A DNA stretch of 28,765 nt from CAYWXK01 sp964462515 (GCA_964462515.1 CAYWXK010000045.1:1-28765); one strand, 5' to 3'. Positions 1-8,259 are shown, counted from the stretch's first letter. A program made the numbers and translations. The notes: a model not told the origin generated them from the letters alone.

Positions 1-3
1 AAC

Positions 4-121
4 TTACACCAAATATAAAGCAAAATTTGGTCTTGACAACGGGTAGGGGTTAAAAAGTGGCCTTCTCACCACACCTCCTTCAATACGATATAGTCTATAT
101 CATATTGGGGAATAAAGTCAA
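4..121 (-). promoter_or_regulatory. Leftward sigma70-like promoter with palindromic operator and leader ORF
   Basis: On the minus strand a -35 TTGACT (121-116), a 16-base spacer and a -10 TATAGA (99-94) can be read. The -10 lies inside a perfect inverted repeat, GATATAG-T-CTATATC (87-101). A strong Shine-Dalgarno, AAGGAGG (80-74), follows, then a GTG (69-67) opening a 21-codon ORF that stops at 6-4. An operator over the -10 suggests repression of a gene to the left of the window. The short ORF may be only a leader peptide. The regulator family is unknown; the architecture resembles Rrf2- or MarR-type sites, which is inference. Confidence 0.45.
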
Positions 122-182
122 GCCAAAAGTCGGAAATAATCGATTTTTTTGAAAAATGGCATAACTCAAATTTCTCATTAAC

Positions 183-209
183 CGCAGAGACCGCCGAGGT
201 CGCGGAGAA
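183..209. repeat. Three degenerate 9-base tandem units
   Basis: The units read CGCAGAGAC, CGCCGAGGT and CGCGGAGAA. This composition matches short low-complexity dispersed repeats (CGCAGAGGA-like) common in environmental genomes. No coding role is visible. Confidence 0.5.
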
Positions 210-294
210 GGTGATATTCATATTTCATTACAGGATAGTTACTTACGTAATCCACAGGAGGCCTTACGGCACAAAAGCCTCTGCGCTCTTTCGG

Positions 295-324
295 GGCTAC
301 GGCAGGGCCTTCGCCCTGACGAGT
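295..324. repeat. Dispersed hairpin repeat, copy 1
   Basis: This 30-base unit matches 25875-25904 at 26 positions. Its core CAGGGC-CTTC-GCCCTG forms a perfect 6-bp stem with a 4-base loop. All four differences from the second copy fall in stem positions and preserve pairing, so the hairpin itself seems to be the conserved entity. Confidence 0.55.
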
Positions 325-331
325 GCGTGCT

Positions 332-354
332 CCGCGGTGAGAAATACAGGATAA
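332..354. repeat. Short dispersed repeat, copy 1
   Basis: The 23 bases containing CGGTGAGAAATACAGG recur at 24251-24273 with two mismatches. In both places the segment is next to other repeat debris downstream of a minus-strand gene. Confidence 0.5.
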
Positions 355-440
355 GCCATCCTGGCAACTGCGTTTTCAGCGTGATTTTCAATACCTTTTG
401 AATAGATTGCCTTTTTCAAATTGCGGGATACTATGCCCGG

Positions 441-1790
441 TTACGCCAGCTTGTCCCTGTTTTCATAAATTTTCGAGATGGCATCAGCTATATCATTTAT
501 ATCCTCTTTGGTCGTCAGAAAAAGCTCCTGGCCGAGCCATACTGCTTCTTCGCAGAGCTGGTCGTTCTCAGGATATTGAAGCTCCTGGCGGTATTTATCC
601 AGTCGCTCCTTCGAAAAGGCCCTTTTGAAATTCTTTGAATTCAAAACGACTTCAATGAAGCTGTCTTTATATTGGGGACCATATCCGCTGGAGCATGGAA
701 TACCTTCTGCTCGCAACGCATCAAGGAATTTGTTTCTTGGGGCGTTGTTAAAGTGCTCTTTTTTATACCGGAATGGATACAAATGATAGGCCGCTCTCGT
801 TACGCCTTCATACAGTTTGTGGGGGATAATACCGGGGATGTCTTTGATTTTAGATGTCAGATAATGGGCGTTTTCGTTACGGGTCTGGGTGTCATTTTCG
901 AGGCGCTTCATCTGGGAAAGCAATATGGCTGCCTGGTATTCGGTCATCCTGAAGTTGGTGCCTGTGATGGGGTAACCGCTGGTTGCTTTAAGGCTGCCGT
1001 ATTGTCGGCCGCAGTTATGGTATGAGAAAGCTCTATCCATTATTTCATCGTCATTTCCAACAACTGCGCCACCTTCACCGCAGGGCAGGTGCTTGGAATT
1101 CTGGAAGCTGAAGCACCCCAGGTCTCCCACTGTGCCGCACTTTTTACCTTTCCATTCCGCCATCCAGGCCTGGCAGGCATCTTCGATTACGAACAGATTA
1201 TGCTTTTTAGCAATAGCATTTATCCTGTCCATATTGGCCGGCAGACCGAGAATATGGACCGGCAGAATCGCTCTGGTCCTTTCGTTGATTCTCTCTTCTA
1301 TCTTGTCCGGATTTATCTGGAAAGTCTCGGGGTCGGTATCGGCAAAGACCGGCAGAGCGCAGGAATTGATGACTACATTATATGTGGCAATAAATGTATA
1401 TGGGGATACAATGACCTCGTCGCCGACCCCTATATCAAGCACGTGCAAAGCGGTCATCAAGGCGTTAGTCCCGTTGACGGTGCAAACACATCGCTTTGCC
1501 CCGATTAGTTCGGCATACTTTTTCTCGAATTCTGATACGGTCGTTCCGCCGAGCCGGCACCAGGTTCCACTGCGCAGTATTGACAGGACGGATTCTTCAG
1601 CCGACTTGTCCCAGACTGGCCAGGAAGGCCAGGGCCTGGTTCTAACCGCCTGACCACCCAGAATCGCGAGTTTGCCTGCCTTCTCGCTTATATTGCTATA
1701 TGCGGGAATCGTCTTTAAGGTAACTGCAGCGAGTGACCCTACTGATGCCGCGGATATAAACTGCCGCCTGCTTAAATCGTTCTTGTTCAT
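441..1790 (-). CDS. Tat-exported DegT/DnrJ/EryC1/StrS family PLP aminotransferase
   Basis: This 449-residue protein belongs to the PLP-dependent sugar aminotransferase (DegT/DnrJ/EryC1/StrS) family. The fold is evident from CTVNGTNALMTAL (about 103-115), SPYTFIATYN (129-138), the PLP-pyridine aspartate in VIEDACQAW (D204) and the Schiff-base lysine in FQNSKHLPCGEGG (K233). The first 32 residues form a twin-arginine leader (SRRQFISAAS) with a hydrophobic stretch and AYS near the expected cleavage site. The leader explains why the protein is longer than the usual 370-400 residues. GAGGAG precedes the ATG. Family members normally act on nucleotide-linked sugars in the cytoplasm, so export is unusual; the substrate is unknown. 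It lies 163 bases downstream of the ceramidase-like gene on the same strand, possibly cotranscribed. Confidence 0.85.
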   Translation of the reverse strand: MNKNDLSRRQFISAASVGSLAAVTLKTIPAYSNISEKAGKLAILGGQAVRTRPWPSWPVWDKSAEESVLSILRSGTWCRLGGTTVSEFEKKYAELIGAKRCVCTVNGTNALMTALHVLDIGVGDEVIVSPYTFIATYNVVINSCALPVFADTDPETFQINPDKIEERINERTRAILPVHILGLPANMDRINAIAKKHNLFVIEDACQAWMAEWKGKKCGTVGDLGCFSFQNSKHLPCGEGGAVVGNDDEIMDRAFSYHNCGRQYGSLKATSGYPITGTNFRMTEYQAAILLSQMKRLENDTQTRNENAHYLTSKIKDIPGIIPHKLYEGVTRAAYHLYPFRYKKEHFNNAPRNKFLDALRAEGIPCSSGYGPQYKDSFIEVVLNSKNFKRAFSKERLDKYRQELQYPENDQLCEEAVWLGQELFLTTKEDINDIADAISKIYENRDKLA

Positions 1791-1948
1791 TTCTAACTCC
1801 TCTCATTTATAGGAATTTTTCTCCATAACATTTAAACCTTCAGTTCTTTCACTCACGACCATTATTTACCTGCTTTGTATTTATTATAATGCGCAGTAGT
1901 CAGTATGCAACTACAAATGTGCTAATTTCAATTGCTCCTCGGTGCTTG

Positions 1949-1980
1949 CCCCGTTAGGAAGGAGTCTTTTTTTCTAACGG
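1949..1980. repeat. CCCCGTTAG/CTAACGG hairpin repeat, copy A
   Basis: Arms CCGTTAGGAA and TTCTAACGG flank a short loop. Related elements lie at 3449-3508, 14334-14403 and 22723-22753. The TAA stop (1956-1954) of the ceramidase-like gene sits inside one arm, so the final residues of that protein are encoded by the repeat. No T-run follows, so it is not a classic intrinsic terminator. Confidence 0.6.
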
Positions 1981-3429
1981 TGCCCGCACTTTCTTGACCA
2001 GCTCGTGCACTTTATCTATGACCTGCTTTTCGACTGAAGGTGCAAAAGGTCCTGGCAACGGAGTATATAGCATAGCGCCGCCGCTCTCGTAACCGCCTTC
2101 ATTTAATATTCTAAGCGAAGGTATGTAACCGAATACATCGTTACAATAGCCGGCCACCCAGACCGGCGAACCGGCAAGCTCGGCTTTCAATCGCAGCGAA
2201 TAATCAACTACCACTTCGCCGGCCAGCGCCACCATCGTCAGGTCATTCCCGAATCCGACAACCTGTATCAGATACGGATATGTGGTGCGAATCTTGCCTT
2301 TTTGCTGCAGCTCGTTCAACATCACTTCTGCGTGCCGGCGTTCATACTTATTTTCTGATTTTTTTTGCTGTTCGAGCTGCTCTTTGCTCGGAGGCGCTGC
2401 AAACTCCAGCATAGTTTGTTCTATTGCTGCTCTAATAGACCCTCGGACAGGCCGAGGATTGCAGATAATTGCTGCCTCCACCGCGTTAGCCAGTGCTCGG
2501 CCATGCTGCATACTATAATCCAGATTACGCGGTTCTTCCCGCGGATATGGATTTTGGTCGCCGCCACAGCCAATTACAAATAAAGCTGTCGTTCCAGGAT
2601 GTGCTTCTTCTATATACTGCTGGGCGAAACCGGCGTAGTCGCCACAGAACTTGCAGAAATTAAGCGTAGTATTGTGACAGGCATATCCAAATAAAACGGC
2701 TCGCAATTTGCCGTCCGCACTATCAACCCGCAACACAGGGACATCATGGTCAACCGGACCATCAGGATTAGGGCCTATCTGGTAACCCCGCTCAGTTTTC
2801 AATCGCCGATTCATCGCAAAGCCGGCCCGGGCATGCGCATATCCGAGTCGTGCATCAGATAGATTATCTACCGCCTGGCCAATAAGCTCGAGCAATTTCT
2901 TTTGTAAGGACTCTGCGTATTGCTTACTTTGTTGAATCTCTTCCGGCGACAGGCCATAGAAAGAATCGCCATAGATAGAATAGTCCGTTTCCATTATAGC
3001 CGGACCGCAGTGGGTGTGGGACGCGTTTAACAATAGATTCTCCGGCGGTAGTTTGTAGCGCTGGTTCACTTGTCCTTCCAGCCAGTCACGTAAATACCGG
3101 GGTATGCCGAGCAAATCGACAGTGACAATTACCAGTCTGTTGCCCCCAGCGTCTTCTAACGCCAGTGCCTTGGCACGCAGGTCATTGACCTTTCCTTCGG
3201 ATGGTTTTGTCCTGGCCGCATACCCCGCCATCCACATCGACTGCTCCGGGGTAATGACGACCGAGGCAGCACCGGCCTTCCACTTTTCCTGCTGCATCTC
3301 TGGTGCGGCGCGAGGTTGTCCAACCGCATTCTGGTATGTCAGACCAGCCAAAACTATCAGGCATAATGCCAGCACCCAGTTCAATGTCACTGGTCTTTGG
3401 ACCAGGATATTCACTTTTCTTTTATACAT
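1954..3429 (-). CDS. Secreted neutral/alkaline ceramidase-like protein
   Basis: This 491-residue protein matches the N-terminal domain of the neutral/alkaline non-lysosomal ceramidase family. Visible marks are KAGAASVVITP (51-61), the metal-binding NASHTHCGP (H138, H140), FGYACHNTT (H252) and a GCGGDQNPYP segment (287-296). The last replaces the GDVSPN motif of true ceramidases, where the serine is catalytic; here that position looks like Asn293. The protein therefore keeps the metal site but probably not ceramidase chemistry. Residues 17-33 form a signal anchor or signal peptide (NWVLALCLIVLAGL). AAGGAG lies upstream of the ATG. The C-terminal end (LEKKTPS, stop) is encoded by a dispersed hairpin repeat. 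The true substrate is unknown. Confidence 0.75.
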   Translation of the reverse strand: MYKRKVNILVQRPVTLNWVLALCLIVLAGLTYQNAVGQPRAAPEMQQEKWKAGAASVVITPEQSMWMAGYAARTKPSEGKVNDLRAKALALEDAGGNRLVIVTVDLLGIPRYLRDWLEGQVNQRYKLPPENLLLNASHTHCGPAIMETDYSIYGDSFYGLSPEEIQQSKQYAESLQKKLLELIGQAVDNLSDARLGYAHARAGFAMNRRLKTERGYQIGPNPDGPVDHDVPVLRVDSADGKLRAVLFGYACHNTTLNFCKFCGDYAGFAQQYIEEAHPGTTALFVIGCGGDQNPYPREEPRNLDYSMQHGRALANAVEAAIICNPRPVRGSIRAAIEQTMLEFAAPPSKEQLEQQKKSENKYERRHAEVMLNELQQKGKIRTTYPYLIQVVGFGNDLTMVALAGEVVVDYSLRLKAELAGSPVWVAGYCNDVFGYIPSLRILNEGGYESGGAMLYTPLPGPFAPSVEKQVIDKVHELVKKVRAPLEKKTPS

Positions 3430-3448
3430 TGTTGTTCTCCTTGGTAAA

Positions 3449-3508
3449 CCCCGTCAGAAAGCTCGGATAGGGCTTTAAACCCCGTTAGAAATTTATTTCT
3501 AAACGGGG
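3449..3508. repeat. CCCCGTTAG hairpin repeat, copy B
   Basis: CCCCGTCAGAAAG (3449-3461) is followed by a full hairpin: CCCCGTTAGAAA (3480-3491), a 4-base loop, then TTTCTAAACGGGG (3496-3508) with one extra A. The element lies immediately upstream of the ceramidase-like gene's start region. Confidence 0.6.
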
Positions 3509-3610
3509 TAAAGGTTATTACTCAATTTGAATGAGCTCATTAGTTCAAATGGTATCGAATGCGAGGAAGACACCCGGATACACATATTTGCAGAGCATCT
3601 GTGCCTCACG

Positions 3611-3697
3611 TCAGTCTCCGCATCTTTTCTTATTATAGTTTTCTCCAATGCCTGAGCTTGCACCCGTGACCACCACTACCTTATCCTTAAAATTCAT
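3611..3697 (-). pseudogene. Truncated short-chain dehydrogenase N-terminus
   Basis: Eleven bases after the arsM stop, a new ATG (3697-3695) opens a 28-residue reading frame. It begins MNFKDKVVVVTGASSGIG, the textbook first strand and TGxxxGIG dinucleotide-binding turn of short-chain dehydrogenases/reductases. Similarity ends at once (ENYNKKRCGD) and a TGA follows, so this is a decayed stub of a gene that once followed arsM. AAGGC upstream may still serve as a weak ribosome site. A functional 28-residue peptide cannot be excluded but seems unlikely. Confidence 0.55.
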
Positions 3698-3707
3698 TCT
3701 TGCCTTC

Positions 3708-4469
3708 CTACTTGTATGCTTTTACCTGGATACTGATGATTTTTCCTTTAAGCCTATCGTCCATCTCGGACATGCTAAAAGTATTTTCGGCTGCAATCGC
3801 AACATTCCTGAAGCCTGCGTCTCTAACTGCGTTCAAGTATTCCTGCTTCCCCATAGCTCCGGCGATCCATTCCGCCCAGACTTTATCCAGACTATCCAGA
3901 ACATCCTCAGCAAACTCTCCCTCGGTAACCAAATCCGCTATAAGAATCCTGCCGCTCGGCTTCAAGACTCTAAATACTTCCTTGAATGTAGCTAATTTGT
4001 CCGGCGAATGATTAATGACACAGTTGCTTATAACGACGTCTATACAATCATCGTCAACCGGCAGATTCTCTATTTCCCCAAGCTTAAACTCCACATTTCT
4101 ATAGTTTCCTTTTACAGCGTTTTCTGCTGCCTTTTTAATCATCTCGGGCGTCATATCTATGCCAATGACTTTACCCTTCTGGCCGACCTTATGCGCTGCA
4201 AGAAAGGCATCGAAGCCTCCTCCACAACCAAGGTCCAAAACAGTCTCGCCATCCTTTAATTCTGCCAGTGCTATCGGATTGCCGCAACCCATTCCCATTA
4301 CAGATTCCTCTGGAACGCTCTTTATTTCTTGGTCGGAGTACCCGATTGCCTCTGCCTGTTCAACAGGGTTGGAAGGACCAAAATCGCTTGAGCAGCAAGA
4401 ATCCCCTTTTCGTGCGGCCTTTGCGTATTGCTTCTTCATAAACCTCTTAATATCCTTTTCACGCTTCAT
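3708..4469 (-). CDS. arsM: ArsM-type arsenite S-adenosylmethyltransferase
   Basis: This 253-residue SAM-dependent methyltransferase is predicted to methylate As(III) in the cytoplasm. Family marks are the DSCCSSDFG cysteines (C25, C26), MGMGCGNP (C62), the SAM-binding glycine loop LDLGCGGGFDAF (79-90), GIDMTPEM (103-110) and SNCVINHS (C150, the equivalent of the first As-binding cysteine). The second expected As-binding cysteine, usually in a W-x-x-C-(I/V)-(A/S)-G-A context, is Trp201 here (WAEWIAGA), so the protein has a reduced cysteine set. GGAG lies eight bases before the ATG. The gene is divergent from selA. No ArsR-type repressor gene is adjacent. Confidence 0.82.
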   Translation of the reverse strand: MKREKDIKRFMKKQYAKAARKGDSCCSSDFGPSNPVEQAEAIGYSDQEIKSVPEESVMGMGCGNPIALAELKDGETVLDLGCGGGFDAFLAAHKVGQKGKVIGIDMTPEMIKKAAENAVKGNYRNVEFKLGEIENLPVDDDCIDVVISNCVINHSPDKLATFKEVFRVLKPSGRILIADLVTEGEFAEDVLDSLDKVWAEWIAGAMGKQEYLNAVRDAGFRNVAIAAENTFSMSEMDDRLKGKIISIQVKAYK

Positions 4470-4497
4470 AAGGCAGCTCCAATTTTAGGTATATCTA

Positions 4498-4593
4498 CTA
4501 TGGCTCAAACCTGGATTTCCCACGTGTGATTTTTGGCGGTGTATCCAGGCCTCTTATGATTACAAAGATACCATCTCTGTCAAATAAATCCAT
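4498..4593 (-). CDS. Possible small protein upstream of arsM
   Basis: A 31-residue reading frame begins MDLFDRDGIFVIIRGLDT and ends 28 bases before the arsM ATG, on the same strand. No family is recognised, and no convincing ribosome site precedes the ATG (AAAAGGCAGAG lies 10-20 bases upstream). It may be a leader ORF or chance. Confidence 0.2.
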   Translation of the reverse strand: MDLFDRDGIFVIIRGLDTPPKITRGKSRFEP

Positions 4594-4861
4594 AGCCTAT
4601 TCTCTGCCTTTTCCAGCCGCCCCGCACCAATTGACCGACCGAGGCTGTCTGCTGCACAACATTTCACTCAAGAACCCAATCGCGCGGACAATTGGAGCGG
4701 GGTTATAATTGCAATATATAATACCAAATCCACAGCAAATTGCAAAAAGAAAAAGCACAAACTAACCGGCTGCTTGTTTTTCTTTCCAGATAAAAGTAAA
4801 ATTACATATTAACCGTTTCAATTGATGGTCAGGATACCGTATCGGTTTTTAGAGGTAGGTT
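4594..4861. other. Divergent intergenic region arsM/selA
   Basis: Apart from the weak 31-codon ORF, the stretch 4470-4861 has no recognisable gene. It contains an AT-rich segment with overlapping -10-like boxes on both strands (about 4717-4723) and the selA ribosome site AGAGGTAGG just before 4862. No tRNA-Sec was found here. Confidence 0.5.
4692..4745. promoter_or_regulatory. Possible overlapping divergent promoters for arsM and selA
   Basis: On the minus strand TTGCAA (4745-4740), a 16-base spacer and TATTAT (4723-4718) form a reasonable sigma70 promoter toward arsM. On the plus strand a perfect TATAAT (4717-4722) has only a weak -35 (TTGGAG, 4692-4697; 19-base spacer). Overlapping -10 boxes would make the two directions compete. 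Confidence 0.3.
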
Positions 4862-6286
4862 ATGGCAAAACAAAGTAAATCGGTTAGCAACGAGCTGTGC
4901 AAAATACCATCGGTAGATGGTCTCTTAAAAGAACCGCAGCTTGAAAGCTATATTGCCAAAATCGGCAGGAAAACAGTTGTAAATTCGGTCCGCGAAACAG
5001 TTGAAGAGGTTCGAAAGTCTTTTATTGCTCAAACTGCATCCCAGATGGATGAGCAGACAATTCGTCAAAAGGTCATAGCTGGTGCCGGGGCGCGGTTAGA
5101 GGCGATTATAAAGCCCTATTATCGTAGGGCCATTAACGCAACAGGAATTATTTTGCATACCGGGCTTGGCCGGGCGGTTCTTGCTCCTCAGGCGATTCGC
5201 CAGATTCAGGAGGAACTATCAGGATATTCACTATTGCAGTTGGACATCGAAACGGGTGAACGCTCGAAACGCGATGAGCGGATTGAGTGGTTATTGCAGC
5301 AATTGACCGGCGCCGAGGCTGCAACAGTTGTCAACAATAACGCTGCTGCCACTGCCATCGTCCTAAATACCGTTGCGAAAGGCAAAGAAGTTATAGTTTC
5401 GCGCGGCCAGCTTGTTGAAATCGGCGGGTCATTTCGCCTGCCGAATGTTATGGCTTTTAGCGGGGCTAAACTTATTGAGGTAGGAACTACAAACAAAACA
5501 CACCCTTACGACTACCTCAACGCTATTACTGAAAATACCGCAGCGATTATGCGCGTGCATCCGAGCAACTACAAGGTTTTAGGATTTACATCAGAAGTGC
5601 CGCTGGATGAGCTTGTCCAGATAGCGCATAAACATAACTTGATTATGATAGATGATGTCGGTTCGGGAGCGCTTATAGATTTTTCCCGTTTCGGCTTTGA
5701 GCCTGAGCCGACTTTGATTGAGTCAATTAGCAAGGGAGCCGACATCGTTACCTCAAGCGCCGATAAGCTCATCGGTGCTTCGCAGGGCGGAATCATTCTC
5801 GGCAAAGCCAACCTGATAAATGCGATACGCAAGAACCAGTTTTTTAGAATCATCCGCCCGGGCAAACTAACTCTGGCGGCGCTGGAGGCCACATTGAAAC
5901 TCTTTCTGGATGACTCGATTGCCCTTCACGAGGTCCCGACATTGCAGATGCTCACGCTCAGCCTGTCCGAGATTACATCTCAGGCGGAGCGTTTGGTTTC
6001 ACAACTAAAAAAAGGCATCTCCAACGCCGCCGTTAAAGCCATTCCCGGTTTCTCCCAGACAGGCAGCGGCTCCTTACCTGCTCAGAATCTGGCAACAATG
6101 CTGGTGGCGGTAAAGCCCCAGAAAATCAGCGCAGCATCACTTGCTAAACAGCTTCGACAATACAGCACGCCGATTTTTACGCGTATCCAGGATGACCAGG
6201 TTCTCATTGACCCTCGGACTCTGCGCCAAACAGATGCAGAGGTAGTTGTTAAGGCGCTAATTGAGATTCTGGGCCGCGGAAACTAA
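4862..6286 (+). CDS. selA: L-seryl-tRNA(Sec) selenium transferase
   Basis: SelA converts Ser-tRNA(Sec) to Sec-tRNA(Sec) using selenophosphate and PLP. The 474-residue protein is of normal family length. It shows INATGIILHTGLGRA (91-105), TGAEAATVVNNNAAA (149-163), IMIDDVGSGAL (D264/D265, PLP environment) and the cofactor lysine in SSADKLIGASQGG (K302). AGAGGTAGG lies just upstream of the ATG. The TAA stop shares one base with the selB ATG, indicating translational coupling. Together with selB it shows that the organism decodes UGA as selenocysteine; selC and selD must lie elsewhere. Confidence 0.95.
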   Translation: MAKQSKSVSNELCKIPSVDGLLKEPQLESYIAKIGRKTVVNSVRETVEEVRKSFIAQTASQMDEQTIRQKVIAGAGARLEAIIKPYYRRAINATGIILHTGLGRAVLAPQAIRQIQEELSGYSLLQLDIETGERSKRDERIEWLLQQLTGAEAATVVNNNAAATAIVLNTVAKGKEVIVSRGQLVEIGGSFRLPNVMAFSGAKLIEVGTTNKTHPYDYLNAITENTAAIMRVHPSNYKVLGFTSEVPLDELVQIAHKHNLIMIDDVGSGALIDFSRFGFEPEPTLIESISKGADIVTSSADKLIGASQGGIILGKANLINAIRKNQFFRIIRPGKLTLAALEATLKLFLDDSIALHEVPTLQMLTLSLSEITSQAERLVSQLKKGISNAAVKAIPGFSQTGSGSLPAQNLATMLVAVKPQKISAASLAKQLRQYSTPIFTRIQDDQVLIDPRTLRQTDAEVVVKALIEILGRGN

Positions 6287-8208
6287 TGCCTATGGAGACA
6301 ATGCAAGCCAACATCACACTCGGCACTGCCGGCCACATAGACCACGGCAAAACTGCTCTGGTCAAATGCCTTACAGGATGTGATACGGACACGCTCAAAG
6401 AAGAAAAAGAACGCGGAATGTCCATCGAGCTTGGCTTTGCACCGTGCACAATCTCCGATATCGAAGTCGGCATTGTCGATGTCCCCGGCCATGAGAATTT
6501 TATAAAAACAATGGTCGCCGGAGCGACCGGCATCGACGGCGTTATCTTTGTAATTGCTGCTGACGATGGTGTGATGCCGCAGACGCACGAGCATCTTGAT
6601 ATCCTCACGCTGCTCGGTGTCAAGCAGGGTATTGTAGCTTTGACAAAGGTTGACTGTGTGGGGCCGGACCGGCTGCAAACTGTTACAACTCAAATTAAGG
6701 ATTTTCTCACAGGCACATTTCTGAATGGTGCACCGATTCTTCCTGTCTCGAATTTAACAGGCGAAGGCTTCGACGCCTTTTACAATGCCCTCAAAGAGCT
6801 TGTAGAAACCATCGAGCCCAAAAACGCCGATGGCGTATTTCGGCTGCCCGTCGAACGGACATTTTCGGTCAAAGGCTACGGCACGGTAGTAGCCGGTATT
6901 CCGGTTTCAGGTTCGGTCAAAATCGGGGATGAGGTAGTTGTTTTCCCGCAGGGTGCGAAAGGCAAAATTAAGGCCATACAGGTCTATAAGCGAAATAGTA
7001 ATACCGCGAAGGTCGGCCAGTGTGCTGCTATAAACATCCCACAGTTGGACTACAAGACAATCACGCGAGGCAATGTGGTTACGGTTGGCCGGTATTTTTC
7101 ACCGCATCAGTGGTATCTGTGTAAACTTCAAATGCTGCCTAATAGTAAAGTGCATCTCAAAAACGGTGCCGAGATAAAATTTCATACCGGCACCAGCGAC
7201 CCGGTCGCAACTATGTTTCTGCTGGAAGATAATAGCATCGCTGCCGGCCAGGAATGCCTCATTCAGGTCAGATTAGAAGAGCCAATCGTTGCCGGGCCGC
7301 GCGACCGCTTCATAATAAGGACAGTTTCACCAGTCCAGACCGTTGGCGGCGGAATAATTATAGAGGCAATACCAGAGAAGCTGCGGCGAAATATCCCTGA
7401 AGTCCTTGCAGATGCAAAGCAGCGCGCAGAAGCAGTAACATCTGACAAGGATTTTGTTGAGCACAGTATAAAAACCGCCGGGGACTTTGCCGTCGGAGAA
7501 ACCGATATTTCGCTTCGCACAAAGCTGCTGCCAGAGCCATTAAAAAAAGCCCTCACTGTGCTTATCAACGAGAAAAAGGTTATCGAAATTGGTGCCAAGC
7601 TATATATCCACAGCGACTCGATAGATTATATCCAGAAACGGCTGCTTGATATTGTCTGCGAATTTCACCGCGATAAGCCCGAAAGCACGGGGATTGGCAT
7701 TGAGCAATTCTGTCAGACCTCAGGATTGCGCAAGGATGTTTTTGACGGCATTGTAAAGTTACTAATCGCGGAGGGTAAGCTGGTAGAAAGAAAGCAGCGG
7801 CTGGCTTTGCCTGAGCACCGTGAAACCTTCAGTGAAAATGAACAGAAGCTGCTTGAGACGGTCGAGTCGCTTTTTGCCGGTCGGCCTTTCAACCCACCCC
7901 AGCGCCAGGAAATTGTTGAGCATACTGCTGCAACTGCCGAACTGATAGAGAAAGTCCTGCGGATATTGATTGAGCAGGGACGCCTTGTTCGGGTGGAACA
8001 GGACCTATTTTTTCACAGCAGCGCCGTCGAGAAGGCTCGGCAAATCCTGACCTCGTTTATGACTAAAGAAGGCAAGTTGGAAAGTGTTAAATTCAAATAT
8101 CTTCTCAACACCAGCAGAAAATTTGCCATTCCGCTTCTGGATTATTTCGACCGTATCGGCGTAACGCGGCCTGTCGGGCACACTCGGTATCTGAAAAACC
8201 CAAAATAA
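6286..8208 (+). CDS. selB: Selenocysteine-specific elongation factor SelB
   Basis: SelB is the GTPase that carries Sec-tRNA(Sec) to UGA codons marked by a SECIS hairpin. The 640-residue protein has the EF-Tu-like G domain with GHIDHGKT (16-23), DVPGHENF (65-72) and TKVD (120-123), two beta-barrel domains to about residue 370, and a long winged-helix C-terminal part that binds the SECIS RNA. The ending, with RKFAIPLLDYFDRIGVTRPV, is typical. The first ATG overlaps the selA stop (TAATG). A second candidate start at 6301 is preceded by GGAG and would trim five residues. The next gene downstream carries an in-frame UGA with a SECIS-like hairpin. Confidence 0.95.
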   Translation: MPMETMQANITLGTAGHIDHGKTALVKCLTGCDTDTLKEEKERGMSIELGFAPCTISDIEVGIVDVPGHENFIKTMVAGATGIDGVIFVIAADDGVMPQTHEHLDILTLLGVKQGIVALTKVDCVGPDRLQTVTTQIKDFLTGTFLNGAPILPVSNLTGEGFDAFYNALKELVETIEPKNADGVFRLPVERTFSVKGYGTVVAGIPVSGSVKIGDEVVVFPQGAKGKIKAIQVYKRNSNTAKVGQCAAINIPQLDYKTITRGNVVTVGRYFSPHQWYLCKLQMLPNSKVHLKNGAEIKFHTGTSDPVATMFLLEDNSIAAGQECLIQVRLEEPIVAGPRDRFIIRTVSPVQTVGGGIIIEAIPEKLRRNIPEVLADAKQRAEAVTSDKDFVEHSIKTAGDFAVGETDISLRTKLLPEPLKKALTVLINEKKVIEIGAKLYIHSDSIDYIQKRLLDIVCEFHRDKPESTGIGIEQFCQTSGLRKDVFDGIVKLLIAEGKLVERKQRLALPEHRETFSENEQKLLETVESLFAGRPFNPPQRQEIVEHTAATAELIEKVLRILIEQGRLVRVEQDLFFHSSAVEKARQILTSFMTKEGKLESVKFKYLLNTSRKFAIPLLDYFDRIGVTRPVGHTRYLKNPK

Positions 8209-8230
8209 TTGAAATTTGCCGATATTTTAA

Positions 8231-8259
8231 TTGACGCGAGCAGGCAAACACGATATAGT
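8231..8259 (+). promoter_or_regulatory. Sigma70-like promoter of the UGA-containing gene
   Basis: TTGACG (8231-8236), a 17-base spacer and TATAGT (8254-8259) match the consensus at five of six positions in each box with ideal spacing. Transcription would start near 8266, about 42 bases before the ATG at 8308. The small gene can therefore be expressed independently of selAB. Confidence 0.6.

Larger units (their letters stand above)
122..440. other. Gene-free stretch containing repeat debris
   Basis: I see no credible gene here. It holds three degenerate 9-base units (183-209), a hairpin repeat (295-324) that recurs at 25875-25904, and a 23-base segment (332-354) that recurs at 24251-24273. 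It lies downstream of the minus-strand aminotransferase gene, which ends at 441. Confidence 0.6.

Noticed and set aside
33..61. TTGACA at 33-38 as a plus-strand promoter
   Set aside because: No -10-like hexamer at 16-18 bases downstream (AGTGGC region).
3540..3697. Reading the TGA of the SDR stub as selenocysteine
   Set aside because: The continuation stops again soon, shows no SDR similarity, and I see no clear hairpin after the TGA.
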